From Klebsiella africana (GTDB taxonomy: Bacteria; Pseudomonadota; Gammaproteobacteria; Enterobacterales; Enterobacteriaceae), in the NCBI RefSeq assembly GCF_020526085.1, contig NZ_CP084874.1:3286001-3350000 (forward strand): DNA of 64,000 nucleotides. The letters run 5' to 3'. The notes beneath the pieces are model-generated. The model had not been told where the DNA came from, searched no databases, and was given only the letters and a program-made list of their open reading frames with translations. A program made the position numbers and the translations under genes. Every line of letters begins with the position of its first letter. Position 1 is the stretch's first letter. Below are positions 1-7,740 of this stretch, piece after piece.

Positions 1-474
1 GTCATCAGTGATAACCGGGTTGAAGGTCGGGTCCATGGTGCCCATCTGCGGCTGATGGTGCACCGTGATACCGCAACCCGGAAATGCGCCGGTGATGAAG
101 AACTGCGCGGTTGCGACGGTGCGCTGCAGGCTGTTAGCGTAGGCGTAAACGGCGTTTTCCGGCGGGCACTCGCCGCTGGTCACCAGCTTCTGCTGCGCCA
201 GCCATTCACGCATATAGTGGCCCATATAGACTTCCAGCACACCGCCTTTGGTAGTCAGCTGGCCGCCCGGTACATCCCACTCCGGCCATACCTTAGCGGT
301 GGACTGCTCCAGCACGCTACCGTTATTAGCCAGTGGCGCACGGAGGTTGTGGCGGCTCATGATCAGCACCTGCTGCAGCTGATACCCCTCCGGGGCGGCC
401 GTGTCCTGCGCCTGGGCGCCAGCGGATAACATCACCGCGCCGGCGACGGCGGCGGCGAGTAGACGTTTTTTCAT
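1..474 (-). CDS. agp: Glucose-1-phosphatase Agp, N-terminal part (gene runs off the left edge)
   Basis: Periplasmic histidine acid phosphatase that releases glucose from glucose-1-phosphate. The visible 158 codons begin with a signal peptide (Lys-Lys-Arg, then an Ala/Val-rich core ending near AGAQAQ). The catalytic motif follows at about residues 39-45: SRHNLRAP, the family's RHxxRxP with the nucleophilic His. The mature sequence closely follows E. coli Agp as I remember it ([31 protein letters not shown]). The start at 474 puts a Lys-Lys signal peptide in frame and is preceded by a purine-rich stretch. The C-terminal two thirds, including the conserved HD motif, lies outside the window. Confidence 0.93.
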   Translation of the reverse strand, partial: MKKRLLAAAVAGAVMLSAGAQAQDTAAPEGYQLQQVLIMSRHNLRAPLANNGSVLEQSTAKVWPEWDVPGGQLTTKGGVLEVYMGHYMREWLAQQKLVTSGECPPENAVYAYANSLQRTVATAQFFITGAFPGCGITVHHQPQMGTMDPTFNPVITDD

Positions 475-597
475 CCCTTCATCCTTAGTCATTTATTATC
501 ATCGCGTTAATTGTGACGGATTTATGACATTTTTCCTGGTAATCGCTCGCAAACTTAGACTGTCACCGGAAATTTCCCCTGCCGGGTAAAATAGTTT

Positions 598-603
598 TAT
601 AAT
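598..603 (+). promoter_or_regulatory. Candidate -10 element for the HxlR regulator
   Basis: A perfect TATAAT lies 25 bp upstream of the GTG start of the regulator gene. No good -35 element is visible at the usual spacing (TTTCCC at 573-578 is 19 bp away and weak), so this rests on the -10 match alone. Confidence 0.35.
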
Positions 604-627
604 GAAACAATTAACCTGGAGGCTTTT

Positions 628-1077
628 GTGAAACGTACCCGACTGGAAAACAGCTGTTGCCCTATCGCCCGCTCCCTCGATGTTATCGGCGACTGGTGGT
701 CGCTGCTGATCGTCCGCGATGCTCTGCGCGGAGTGCGCCGTTTTAGCGAATTCCAGAAAAACCTCGGCATCGCCAAGAATATGCTCGCCGGGCGGCTGAA
801 AATGCTGGTGGATGAAGGTATCCTGCGCCTGCAGCCGGCCTCCGACGGCAGCGCCTGGCAGGAGTATGTCCTGACCGACAAGGGCCGCGCCCTGCAGACG
901 GTGCTGGTCGCCCTCTCCCAGTGGGCTGATGACTATCTGTTCGAGCCCGACGAACCGGCGACCCGGCTCATTGACCGTCAGCAGCGCCAGCCCCTGCGTA
1001 AGCTGGTCCTGCAGGCGGCCGATGGCCGTGAGCTGGCTCCGGCAGACATCACGATTGCTATTCCGTTGAGCGAGTAA
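628..1077 (+). CDS. HxlR-family transcriptional regulator
   Basis: 149-residue winged-helix DNA-binding protein of the HxlR family (often responsive to reactive electrophiles or oxidants). The family signature is at the N-terminus: a Cys in NSCCPIARSLDVIGDWWSLL, then the recognition region RFSEFQKNLGIAKNMLAGRL and the wing EYVLTDKGRAL. The family's usual redox Cys is doubled here (CC at residues 10-11). The start is GTG at 628 with TGGAGG about 6 nt upstream. It lies 115 bp upstream of, and in the same direction as, a short-chain dehydrogenase; the gap holds a large inverted repeat that is a likely binding site for this protein. The specific inducer cannot be read from the sequence. Confidence 0.9.
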   Translation: MKRTRLENSCCPIARSLDVIGDWWSLLIVRDALRGVRRFSEFQKNLGIAKNMLAGRLKMLVDEGILRLQPASDGSAWQEYVLTDKGRALQTVLVALSQWADDYLFEPDEPATRLIDRQQRQPLRKLVLQAADGRELAPADITIAIPLSE

Positions 1078-1117
1078 TCGCCCTGCATCGCAGGCAAAAA
1101 TAAAAAAAGCGCGACGA

Positions 1118-1177
1118 AAAGGTTGCATTATTAAACCACTTATTCCATGCTGAATTTGGTTTAATAATGCAACCTTT
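1118..1177. promoter_or_regulatory. Double inverted-repeat operator between HxlR regulator and SDR gene
   Basis: Two perfect 21-bp arms (1118-1138 and 1157-1177, reverse complements) are separated by 18 bp. Each arm contains a 17-bp near-palindrome of its own, GGTTnnATnATnnAACC (left centred at 1129, right at 1166), so the region looks like two dimer sites about 37 bp apart. AT-rich arms and the lack of a T-run make a terminator unlikely. Its place just upstream of the dehydrogenase start suggests control of that gene by the adjacent HxlR protein. Confidence 0.7.
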
Positions 1178-1192
1178 CACGAGGCACTTCCC

Positions 1193-1981
1193 ATGACTCA
1201 CCCATCGCACACTGCTTTAATCACCGGCGCGTCCTCAGGTATCGGCGCAATCTATGCCGAACGACTCGCCGCCCGCGGATACAACTTGATCCTCGCCGCC
1301 CGCCGTGAAGACCGGCTGCAAGCGCTCGCCAACCAGCTGCAATCACGTTATGCCATCCAGGCCAGCATCCTCAAAGCCGATCTTAGCGAAGAGCCCGGGA
1401 TTGCAGCCGTTGAGCAGCGTCTGCAGCAGGATCCCGCCATCGATCTGTTTATTAACAACGCCGGTACAGCGAAAATGGCGGGCTTTCTCGGCAGTACGCC
1501 ACGCGAGCACCAGGCGATTCATACACTGAACACCACGGCGCTGCTGCGTCTGAGCTATGCCGCGCTGGCGGCTTTCGTTCCCCGAGGCCGCGGAACGCTG
1601 ATCAATATTGCCTCTATCCTCGCGCTGCATACACTGCCGGGCAGCGCCGTCTACAGCGCCAGCAAAGCCTGGGTGTTGAGCTTTACCCGTGGTCTGCAGG
1701 ATGAGTTTGCCGACAGCGGTGTGCAAATTCAGGCGGTATTGCCGGCGGCGACTGCCACCGATCTCTGGCCGACTTCCGGGGTGGCGCTGGATGCCTTGCC
1801 CAGCGGCACAGTAATGACCACCGAGGATCTGGTGGACGCCGCCCTACGTGGACTGGAGTTGGGGGAGAAGGTCACGTTACCGCCGGTTCATGACCTGGAA
1901 CTGTGGGATACTTACGAGCAGGCCAGGCTGGCGCTGTTTACCACCGCGCGAACCGGGGAACCGGCGCCGCGGTATCGCTAA
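1193..1981 (+). CDS. Short-chain dehydrogenase/reductase (SDR), probable HxlR target
   Basis: 262-residue classical SDR with an NAD(P)-binding Rossmann fold. Seen in order: cofactor motif TGASSGIG at about residues 12-19, Arg-rich NADP-type stretch LAARREDR, NNAG at about 89-92, the catalytic Ser region (NIASIL), and the YSASK catalytic Tyr/Lys near residue 155. The substrate is unknown. It lies directly downstream of an HxlR regulator and the double operator, an arrangement typical of inducible detoxification of carbonyl compounds. It is convergent with a small secreted-protein gene 20 bp further on. Confidence 0.88.
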   Translation: MTHPSHTALITGASSGIGAIYAERLAARGYNLILAARREDRLQALANQLQSRYAIQASILKADLSEEPGIAAVEQRLQQDPAIDLFINNAGTAKMAGFLGSTPREHQAIHTLNTTALLRLSYAALAAFVPRGRGTLINIASILALHTLPGSAVYSASKAWVLSFTRGLQDEFADSGVQIQAVLPAATATDLWPTSGVALDALPSGTVMTTEDLVDAALRGLELGEKVTLPPVHDLELWDTYEQARLALFTTARTGEPAPRYR

Positions 1982-2001
1982 CCGACACCTCGGGGCGGTG
2001 G

Positions 2002-2223
2002 TTACTCCGGTAGTGGAACCGCCGTCAGGGTACAGATCGCCTCGTGCTCCCCGCCGCGGCGATCGGTGATCACCACCTTATCACCCGCTTTTTTACCTTC
2101 ACAGGGTTTGAGGACCTGCTCCACCATCCGCTCGCGGCTCGCCTGGCGTTCACTTTCAGCCTGACTGGCGAAGGCAGACAGCGCCAGCACCACGCCCAGC
2201 AGGCCGAGGGTTTTTTTATACAT
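2002..2223 (-). CDS. Small secreted protein with two cysteines
   Basis: 73 residues. A signal peptide is clear: MYKK, a Leu/Val/Ala-rich core, and a probable cleavage after ASQA near residue 22. The mature part is about 51 residues and has the pattern CEGKKAGDKVV...GGEHEAIC. Two Cys about 20 residues apart probably form a periplasmic disulfide. The pattern Cys-x-Gly-Lys-x2-Gly-Asp recurs in small uncharacterised periplasmic proteins of enterobacteria, as far as I recall. No function can be assigned. It is a single gene, convergent with the SDR gene and divergent from the small membrane protein at 2479. Confidence 0.75.
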   Translation of the reverse strand: MYKKTLGLLGVVLALSAFASQAESERQASRERMVEQVLKPCEGKKAGDKVVITDRRGGEHEAICTLTAVPLPE

Positions 2224-2478
2224 GTCTTACTCTCAGAACATTCTCATTCGCAGTCAGCGTAACCCTCTGTACGCCATACTTCTGTAAAATCACTTAACGG
2301 AGTGTTACGCCATTTCAGCTGAAACTCAGGCGGTCACATTCGTAAGGGAAATATTTTACCACAACCCCGGCGGCGGATATTCCCGCGATGAGACGTCATC
2401 TTTCAGACATATCCCGATGTTATCTTCAATCGCGCCCTGTATCTTTTTCCCTTTCCAAACAGAATATTAGGTTGGTCT
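2224..2478. other. Intergenic region between two divergent small genes
   Basis: About 255 bp, AT-richer than its surroundings. It must hold the promoters for the secreted protein (minus) and the small membrane protein (plus). I see no convincing operator or RNA. Confidence 0.4.
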
Positions 2479-2601
2479 ATGTCGGGTCTTATTCTCTTTA
2501 TCATCGCGGTGGCGCTGCTGGGTGTCGCCATTTACAGCCTGGTGTCGTACCTCAAAGAGCGGCGCGCCAGTCAGTTACCTGTCCATAAAAAGAAGAAATA
2601 A
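2479..2601 (+). CDS. Small single-span membrane protein (40 aa)
   Basis: A 40-residue reading frame starting at an ATG after AGGTTGG. The N-terminal 24 residues are almost entirely hydrophobic (ILFIIAVALLGVAIYSL), giving one membrane helix. A short basic tail follows (YLKERRASQLP, then HKKKK), predicting the C-terminus on the cytoplasmic side. Good codon use, an intact stop and the positive-inside charge pattern argue for a real gene. Enterobacterial genomes commonly carry such unnamed small membrane proteins. Function unknown. A hairpin at 2670-2701 lies between it and puuP. Confidence 0.65.
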   Translation: MSGLILFIIAVALLGVAIYSLVSYLKERRASQLPVHKKKK

Positions 2602-2669
2602 TACCTTCCGTTCCCCACCTTTTTCTGCTGATTTCTTTACCGTCCTGTACTGTCCCTTACCGAAGCCAA

Positions 2670-2701
2670 AACGAAGACAGGCCCACGGGCCTGCCTTCGT
2701 T
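2670..2701. terminator. Hairpin terminator between small membrane protein and puuP
   Basis: Arms 2670-2683 and 2688-2701 pair over 13 of 14 positions (CAGGCC/GGCCTG plus AACGAAG/CTTCGTT, one mismatch) around a CACG loop. On the minus strand it is followed by TTTTGG, so it mainly fits the end of puuP, 19 bp beyond its stop. It may also stop plus-strand transcription. Confidence 0.7.
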
Positions 2702-2719
2702 CCGTTTATGCCTCAGAAC

Positions 2720-4111
2720 CTATGACTCCCAGGCCTGTTCCGCTTTAGCGGCATCAAACTGCGGCGGCGGTTTTCGAAAGCGTCGGGTCAGATAAGTCAG
2801 GTACAGCAGACCAAGCGCTGCCCATACCAGGCCGAGCGTTAGCGAGGTGGCCTCGAGGTTGATCCACAGCACGCCCACCGTCAACGCCCCGACCATCGGC
2901 AACAGCAGATAGTGCAGCCGATCCTTCCAGGTTTTGTTATACCCCTTGCGCCGCCAGAAGTGGTTAAACACCGACAGGTTAACGAAAGTAAATGCCACCA
3001 GTGCGCCAAAGTTGATCAACGCCGTGGCGGTCACCAGGTCGAAGAACAGCGCTGACAGCGCAACGATGCCCACCATAATCACGTTCAGCGCCGGGGTACG
3101 CCATTTCGGATGCACATAGCCAAAAATGCGCTCCGGGAAGACGTTGTCGCGGCCCATCACGTACAGCAGACGGGAGACACTGGCATGGGACGCCAGACCC
3201 GACGCCAGGGTGTTAACAAAGGTGGTGCACAGGAAAATCGACTGGAACAGCTTGCCGCCCACGTACAGCGCAATCTCCGGCAGCGCGGCATCGGGGTCTT
3301 TAAAGCGATGAATATCCGGGAAGAACAGCTGCATAAAGAACGATGCGACGATGAAAATAATACCGCCGTACATCGCAGTAAGAAAAATTGCCTTCGGGAT
3401 CACCCGTGCGGCGTCAGGGGTCTCTTCCGACAGGGTGGTCACGGCGTCGAAGCCGAGAAACGAGAAGCAGACAATGGTCGCCCCGGTGATGATCGGGATC
3501 AGGTGCGCATTCTGGCTGATAAACGGCTGTAGCGACCAGACGGTCCCCACCCCCTCGCCTTTGTGCAGCCCCTGCACCACCAGAATAACAAACACCACCA
3601 TGATCGAAATCTGCACCAGCACGAACAGGGTGTTGAAGTTGGCCACCAGGTTAACGCTTTTCAGGTTCGCGGCGGTCAGAATAGCGACAAAAGTGACTAC
3701 CCACACCCACGGCGGTACCTCCGGGAACAGCGCCGAGAGATAGATCTTCGCCAGCAGGACGTTAATCATCGGCAGAAACAGATAATCGAGCAGCGATGAC
3801 CAGCCGACCATAAAGCCAACGTGCGGACTGATGGATTTTTGCGCGTAGGTATAGGCGGAACCGGCTTCCGGGAACTGGCGCACCAGTTTGCCGTAGCTGA
3901 TGGCGGTGAACAGCACGCCAGCCAGCGCCAACAGATAAGACGCTGGTACGTGGCCATTGCTGATGCCGGAGACGATGCCGAAGGTATCAAACACCGTCAT
4001 TGGCGTCAGATAGGCCAGCCCCATCATCACCACTTGCCAGAGTTTGAGGGATTTACGCAGGCGTGGTCTGCCCGCCTGAGCGGCGTTATGCGCAGGAAGA
4101 TTAATAGCCAT
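2720..4111 (-). CDS. puuP: Putrescine importer PuuP (APC-family permease)
   Basis: 463-residue inner-membrane amino acid/polyamine permease that brings in putrescine for the Puu pathway. The sequence tracks E. coli PuuP (461 aa) throughout: [20 protein letters not shown] at the N-terminus, [17 protein letters not shown], and [20 protein letters not shown], which is the APC consensus Phe-Gly/Asp region. About 12 hydrophobic spans are visible. I chose the ATG at 4111 (protein MAINLP) over an upstream in-frame ATG at 4165 because it matches the E. coli N-terminus; an AAGGGGG lies upstream. It is transcribed in the same direction as puuA but 353 bp away, so it may have its own promoter. Confidence 0.96.
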   Translation of the reverse strand: MAINLPAHNAAQAGRPRLRKSLKLWQVVMMGLAYLTPMTVFDTFGIVSGISNGHVPASYLLALAGVLFTAISYGKLVRQFPEAGSAYTYAQKSISPHVGFMVGWSSLLDYLFLPMINVLLAKIYLSALFPEVPPWVWVVTFVAILTAANLKSVNLVANFNTLFVLVQISIMVVFVILVVQGLHKGEGVGTVWSLQPFISQNAHLIPIITGATIVCFSFLGFDAVTTLSEETPDAARVIPKAIFLTAMYGGIIFIVASFFMQLFFPDIHRFKDPDAALPEIALYVGGKLFQSIFLCTTFVNTLASGLASHASVSRLLYVMGRDNVFPERIFGYVHPKWRTPALNVIMVGIVALSALFFDLVTATALINFGALVAFTFVNLSVFNHFWRRKGYNKTWKDRLHYLLLPMVGALTVGVLWINLEATSLTLGLVWAALGLLYLTYLTRRFRKPPPQFDAAKAEQAWES

Positions 4112-4464
4112 CGCCCATTCCCCCCTTGCTGTTAACAGTTTGCGGGCCCAACGTCCGCGTGACAAACCTGCTTAGCAAAGGGGTAAGGCGTAGATAAAAG
4201 GGTAAGACGGACCGGTAAGCGTTAGCTGGCTGGCATCCAATGCGGCCTGAGCGGCCTCCCTCTCCCTGCGGATATTTGAACATCTGCATCATCTCATTTC
4301 CTCGTCACACACTGTGTCGTTAACTGAAGCCCCGTTGCCGCCTGCGCTCCTTAACGCGACATCCGGGAAATGGCTGGGCTCCCAGCAAAAAGGACGACCA
4401 GGCTCCGCTCAGGCCGTATGATGCTACTGATTACCAAACTTATGCGCCCCTCACGGGGCGACCA
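4112..4464. other. Long puuA-puuP intergenic region
   Basis: 353 bp without a convincing gene. It holds a GC-rich hairpin next to puuA (4445-4460) and, presumably, a puuP promoter. A weak half-match to the PuuR site ends in TTTGAACA near 4275-4282; I do not consider it established. Confidence 0.5.
4445..4460. terminator. Hairpin downstream of puuA
   Basis: CGCCCC (4445-4450) pairs with GGGGCG (4455-4460) around TCAC, 4 bp past the puuA stop. No T-run follows on the minus strand, so it may be an attenuator or mRNA 3'-end stabiliser rather than a strong terminator. Confidence 0.45.
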
Positions 4465-5886
4465 TCAGGCGTTTTTCAACATCCACTCGATTTCAGTTTC
4501 TGTGATAAGACGCTCAAACTGCAGTAATTCATCATGCTTACAGGCATGGAAAACGTGGCAGAAACGCTCGCCGAGGCGCTCGCGCAGATGATCGTTCTGC
4601 ATAAACTCCCACAGCGCGTCGCTCTGGCGGATCGGGAACGGCAGGCCCTCTTGTTCCAGACCGTTACCTTCCACCTCTTCCTGCAAAGGCAGCTGGGGGT
4701 TATCCAGCCCGTGCAAAATACCGGCAAAAATCGCCGCCATTACCAGATACGGGTTGGCGTCCGCCCCGGCCACGCGATACTCCACGCGGTGGTTCTGTCG
4801 TTCGCCGCACGGAATACGCAGCGCGACGGTGCGGTTGTTATGCCCCCACGAAGCCTGCGTCGGCACGTACATCCCCGGCTGGAAACGGCGATACGAGTTC
4901 ACGTTCGGTGCCAGCAGCGCCATCGAGGCCGGCATCAGATCGATCATCCCGGCCAATGCGCGTTTGAGCAGCGCAGAGTCTTCCCCGTCGCCGTCCACCA
5001 GCACGTTTTCCCCTTTATTGTTCAGCATGCTGATGTGGATGTGCATCCCACTGCCGGCATGCTCTTCATAAGGCTTCGCCATAAAAGTGGCGTGCATCTT
5101 ATGCTTCTCCGCCATTAAACGCACGAGACGTTTTAAGGCCAGCGCATCATCGCAGGCATCCAGCACGTTATCGGTATGGTGAAGGTTGATTTCAAACTGG
5201 CCCGGCGAGGCTTCCGCCACCGCGCCATCGGCGGGGATCAGCTGCAGTTTGGCCAGCTCGTCAATGTCGTTGAGTACGTCGGCAAAGTGGTTAAGGTTAT
5301 CGACTGAGTAGACCTGGCTTTGGGTGTTGCGATCGTCAGTGCCCGGCGCACACGGTGGCTGCAGGTAGCCTTCGGCATCGCGTTTGCGGTCCAGTAAATA
5401 GAACTCCAGCTCTACCGCTACCACGGGGAACAGCCCGCGCTGGCGCAACTGCTGCCAGAGGCGGTTGAGTACGTTCCGCGGCTCAACGTCAAAGGGAGCG
5501 CCATCTTCATCAACCATGGTCAGCTGTACCTGGGCTATCGACTGCGGATCGGCCGCCGAAGGCGTTAAGGTGCCGGGCACCGGGATGCAGCTGCGATCCG
5601 GCTCGCCCATCTCCTGGCCCAGACCAGCCTCTTCCACGACGTTGCCGAGAATATCCATCGCAAACACCGAGGCCGGGAAATAACAGCCTTTCTCCAGCTT
5701 GCTCAGGCCGGCAACCGGAATGCGCTTGCCGCGGAAGCAGCCGTTCAGGTCAGTGAGGAGGACATCGACATATTGGGTATCGGGGTAGGTTTCAAGGTAG
5801 CGCTTCACTTCTTTCGCGAACGCGCTGACCCGTCTCTCTTCCGTCTGCTGAACAAAATTCTCAACTTCTACGATATTGGTTTCCAT
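4465..5886 (-). CDS. puuA: Gamma-glutamylputrescine synthetase PuuA
   Basis: 473-residue cytoplasmic glutamine-synthetase-like ligase. It joins glutamate to putrescine with ATP, the first step after import. The GS fold is visible: N-terminal beta-grasp (VDVLLTDLNGCFRGKR), metal-binding Glu in VELEFYLLDR, GSGMHIHIS (the His/Gly loop of GS), and NRTVALRIP with the following VEYRVAGADANPYL. Length and sequence match E. coli PuuA (472 aa). It is divergent from puuD across a 213-bp region with PuuR-type sites. The 3' side is followed by a small hairpin and then puuP. Confidence 0.97.
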   Translation of the reverse strand: METNIVEVENFVQQTEERRVSAFAKEVKRYLETYPDTQYVDVLLTDLNGCFRGKRIPVAGLSKLEKGCYFPASVFAMDILGNVVEEAGLGQEMGEPDRSCIPVPGTLTPSAADPQSIAQVQLTMVDEDGAPFDVEPRNVLNRLWQQLRQRGLFPVVAVELEFYLLDRKRDAEGYLQPPCAPGTDDRNTQSQVYSVDNLNHFADVLNDIDELAKLQLIPADGAVAEASPGQFEINLHHTDNVLDACDDALALKRLVRLMAEKHKMHATFMAKPYEEHAGSGMHIHISMLNNKGENVLVDGDGEDSALLKRALAGMIDLMPASMALLAPNVNSYRRFQPGMYVPTQASWGHNNRTVALRIPCGERQNHRVEYRVAGADANPYLVMAAIFAGILHGLDNPQLPLQEEVEGNGLEQEGLPFPIRQSDALWEFMQNDHLRERLGERFCHVFHACKHDELLQFERLITETEIEWMLKNA

Positions 5887-5930
5887 GATTCACCGCCGTT
5901 GGTTGGGTTTCGGTCCTGCATCCGGACCGT

Positions 5931-5945
5931 TAAATATAATGTCCA
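5931..5945 (+). promoter_or_regulatory. Putative PuuR binding site (puuA side)
   Basis: Matches 12 of 15 positions of the E. coli PuuR consensus AAAATATAATGAACA as I remember it. It lies 45 bp upstream of the puuA start, where repressor binding would block transcription. A shorter related stretch AAAATATTGAAC occurs at 6029-6040. Confidence 0.6.
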
Positions 5946-6099
5946 CCCCATCGACTGTGTATGCAAATAAATTGTTTGTCAAATGTTAAATTAAGTTTGC
6001 AAAGGGCTATTTCCACTGCTAGATTGAGAAAATATTGAACGATATGGCCGTTAAACCCGCTATAGCGGTCATAATTTAGTCCACTTTGTGAGGGCGATC

Positions 6100-6864
6100 A
6101 TGGAAAATATAATGTACAAGCCAGTTATTGGCGTCGTGATGTGTAGAAACAGGCTTAAGGGTCACGAGACCCAGACCTTGCAAGAAAAGTACCTGAATGC
6201 AATTGTTAACGCCGGCGGACTGCCGATCGCCCTGCCACATGCGCTGGCGGAGCCGGAGCTGCTGAACGCGTTAGTCGATAAACTGGACGGGATATACCTG
6301 CCAGGCAGCCCCAGCAATGTGCAGCCGCACCTTTATGGTGAAAACGGCGATGAGCCTGACGCCGACCCCGGGCGTGATCTTCTGAGCATGGCGCTGATTA
6401 ACGCCGCACTCGAAAGGCGCATCCCCATTTTCGCCATCTGTCGTGGACTGCAGGAACTGGTTGTCGCCACCGGTGGGACTCTGTATCGTCGTCTGTTCGA
6501 GCAGCCTGAGCTGCTGGAGCATCGCGAAGATCCTGAACTGCCCGTCGAGCAGCAGTATGCGCCGTCCCATCAGGTTGAGGTTCATGAAGGAGGATTGCTG
6601 TCGCAATTGCTACCGGGCTGCAACACGTTTTGGGTAAACTCGCTACATGGGCAAGGGGCAAAAACCCTCAGTCCACAGCTGCGCGTGGAGGCGCGAGCGC
6701 CGGATGGACTGGTGGAAGCGGTCAGCGTGAACGATCATCCTTTTGCGTTGGGCGTACAGTGGCATCCTGAATGGAACAGTAGCGAATACGCCCTGTCGCG
6801 TATGTTGTTTGATGGTTTTATCACCGCCTGTCAGGGCCATCATGCTGAAAAGCGGCGGCGCTGA
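6100..6864 (+). CDS. puuD: Gamma-glutamyl-GABA hydrolase PuuD
   Basis: 254-residue class-I glutamine-amidotransferase-like hydrolase. It cleaves gamma-Glu-GABA to glutamate and GABA, the last unique Puu step. The nucleophile elbow FAICRGLQEL holds the catalytic Cys near residue 114, and the catalytic His/Glu pair is in QWHPEW near 222. The ATG at 6100 gives the same N-terminus (MENIM) and length as E. coli PuuD; an upstream GTG at 6088 is in frame but not conserved. A near-perfect PuuR site overlaps the first codons. puuR follows 25 bp downstream in the same transcript. Confidence 0.96.
   Translation: MENIMYKPVIGVVMCRNRLKGHETQTLQEKYLNAIVNAGGLPIALPHALAEPELLNALVDKLDGIYLPGSPSNVQPHLYGENGDEPDADPGRDLLSMALINAALERRIPIFAICRGLQELVVATGGTLYRRLFEQPELLEHREDPELPVEQQYAPSHQVEVHEGGLLSQLLPGCNTFWVNSLHGQGAKTLSPQLRVEARAPDGLVEAVSVNDHPFALGVQWHPEWNSSEYALSRMLFDGFITACQGHHAEKRRR
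6104..6118 (+). promoter_or_regulatory. PuuR binding site overlapping the puuD start
   Basis: Matches the remembered PuuR consensus AAAATATAATGAACA at 14 of 15 positions. It covers codons 2-7 of puuD, so repression of puuD-puuR probably includes binding inside the coding start. Confidence 0.75.
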
Positions 6865-6889
6865 CCACTACCGTTAAGGAAATGCAAAT

Positions 6890-7447
6890 ATGAGCGATGA
6901 CGGACTGGCGCCAGGGAAACGTCTGTCAGAGATCCGCCAACAGCTGGGTCTCTCACAACGTCGTGCCGCCGAACTGTCTGGGTTAACACATAGTGCCATC
7001 AGCACCATAGAGCAGGACAAAGTCAGTCCCGCCATCAGTACGCTGCAAAAGCTGCTGAAAGTCTATGGGCTGTCGCTCTCGGAATTCTTTTCTGAACCCG
7101 AAAAGCCGGACGAACCCCAGGTGGTCATTAATCAGGATGACCTGATTGAGATGGGAAGTCAGGGCGTTTCCATGAAGCTGGTTCATAACGGAAATCCGAA
7201 CCGTACGCTGGCGATGATTTTTGAAACTTACCAGCCTGGAACCACGACCGGGGAGAGGATTAAGCATCAGGGTGAGGAGATAGGCACCATACTGGAAGGT
7301 GAGATCGTGCTGACGATTAACGGTCAGTCGTATCACCTGGTGGCTGGACAGAGTTATGCCATTAATACCGGCATCCCGCACAGCTTCAGCAACACCTCGG
7401 CAGGCATCTGCCGCATCATCAGTGCCCACACCCCCACCACATTCTGA
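6890..7447 (+). CDS. puuR: Putrescine-responsive repressor PuuR
   Basis: 185 residues, same length as E. coli PuuR. An N-terminal XRE-type helix-turn-helix spans about residues 9-63 (LSEIRQQLGLSQRRAAELSG, then SAISTIEQDKVSPAISTLQK). A C-terminal cupin domain covers about 105-180 (TTGERIKHQGEEIGTILEGE, then NTGIPHSFSNTS), where the effector is expected to bind. It represses the divergent puu promoters in E. coli; the sites at 5931 and 6104 fit that here. It is followed by a hairpin terminator at 7454, separating it from puuC. Confidence 0.96.
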   Translation: MSDDGLAPGKRLSEIRQQLGLSQRRAAELSGLTHSAISTIEQDKVSPAISTLQKLLKVYGLSLSEFFSEPEKPDEPQVVINQDDLIEMGSQGVSMKLVHNGNPNRTLAMIFETYQPGTTTGERIKHQGEEIGTILEGEIVLTINGQSYHLVAGQSYAINTGIPHSFSNTSAGICRIISAHTPTTF

Positions 7448-7453
7448 TTATTT

Positions 7454-7474
7454 AGCCTGAACGAGGTTCAGGCT
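7454..7474 (+). terminator. Rho-independent-like terminator after puuR
   Basis: Perfect 9-bp stem AGCCTGAAC/GTTCAGGCT around GAG, followed by TTATTC, 6 bp past the puuR stop. It suggests that puuC-puuB have a separate promoter in the next 260 bp. Confidence 0.7.
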
Positions 7475-7740
7475 TTATTCAGGCCTGTCGTGGCGGAAAA
7501 TTTATTTTCGTCACGGCGAATAACTTGCAGCAATAACGCCTGCGCCGTACGGAATATTATTTCCTGCTGGCCCTGAAATAATTAACGCCTGTGCATGGCG
7601 ACTCGCTCCTGAATTATTCAGGGGAATAAAACGGTATTCAACTCCGGGGATACGCTACGCCCTGCGGCCGGCGCAGAGCCCCGTGCAGCCTGAAAACGCC
7701 GAACTGATCAATTTGCCGATAATGTTTGTAAGGAGTCATG
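7475..7740. promoter_or_regulatory. puuC upstream region
   Basis: About 265 bp with no gene. A 15-bp palindrome CCTGAATTATTCAGG at 7608-7622 could be an operator or hairpin. The ribosome binding site AAGGAG lies just before the two tandem ATGs of puuC. I found no clear PuuR consensus here. Confidence 0.4.

Noticed and set aside
55..429. Plus-strand frame opposite agp
   Set aside because: The minus strand carries the Agp signal peptide and RHNLRAP motif.
499..1128. 209-residue minus-strand frame opposite the HxlR gene
   Set aside because: Shadow frame; the plus strand shows the intact HxlR signature.
4270..4285. Possible PuuR site upstream of puuP
   Set aside because: Only the TGAACA end matches; too weak to list as a site.
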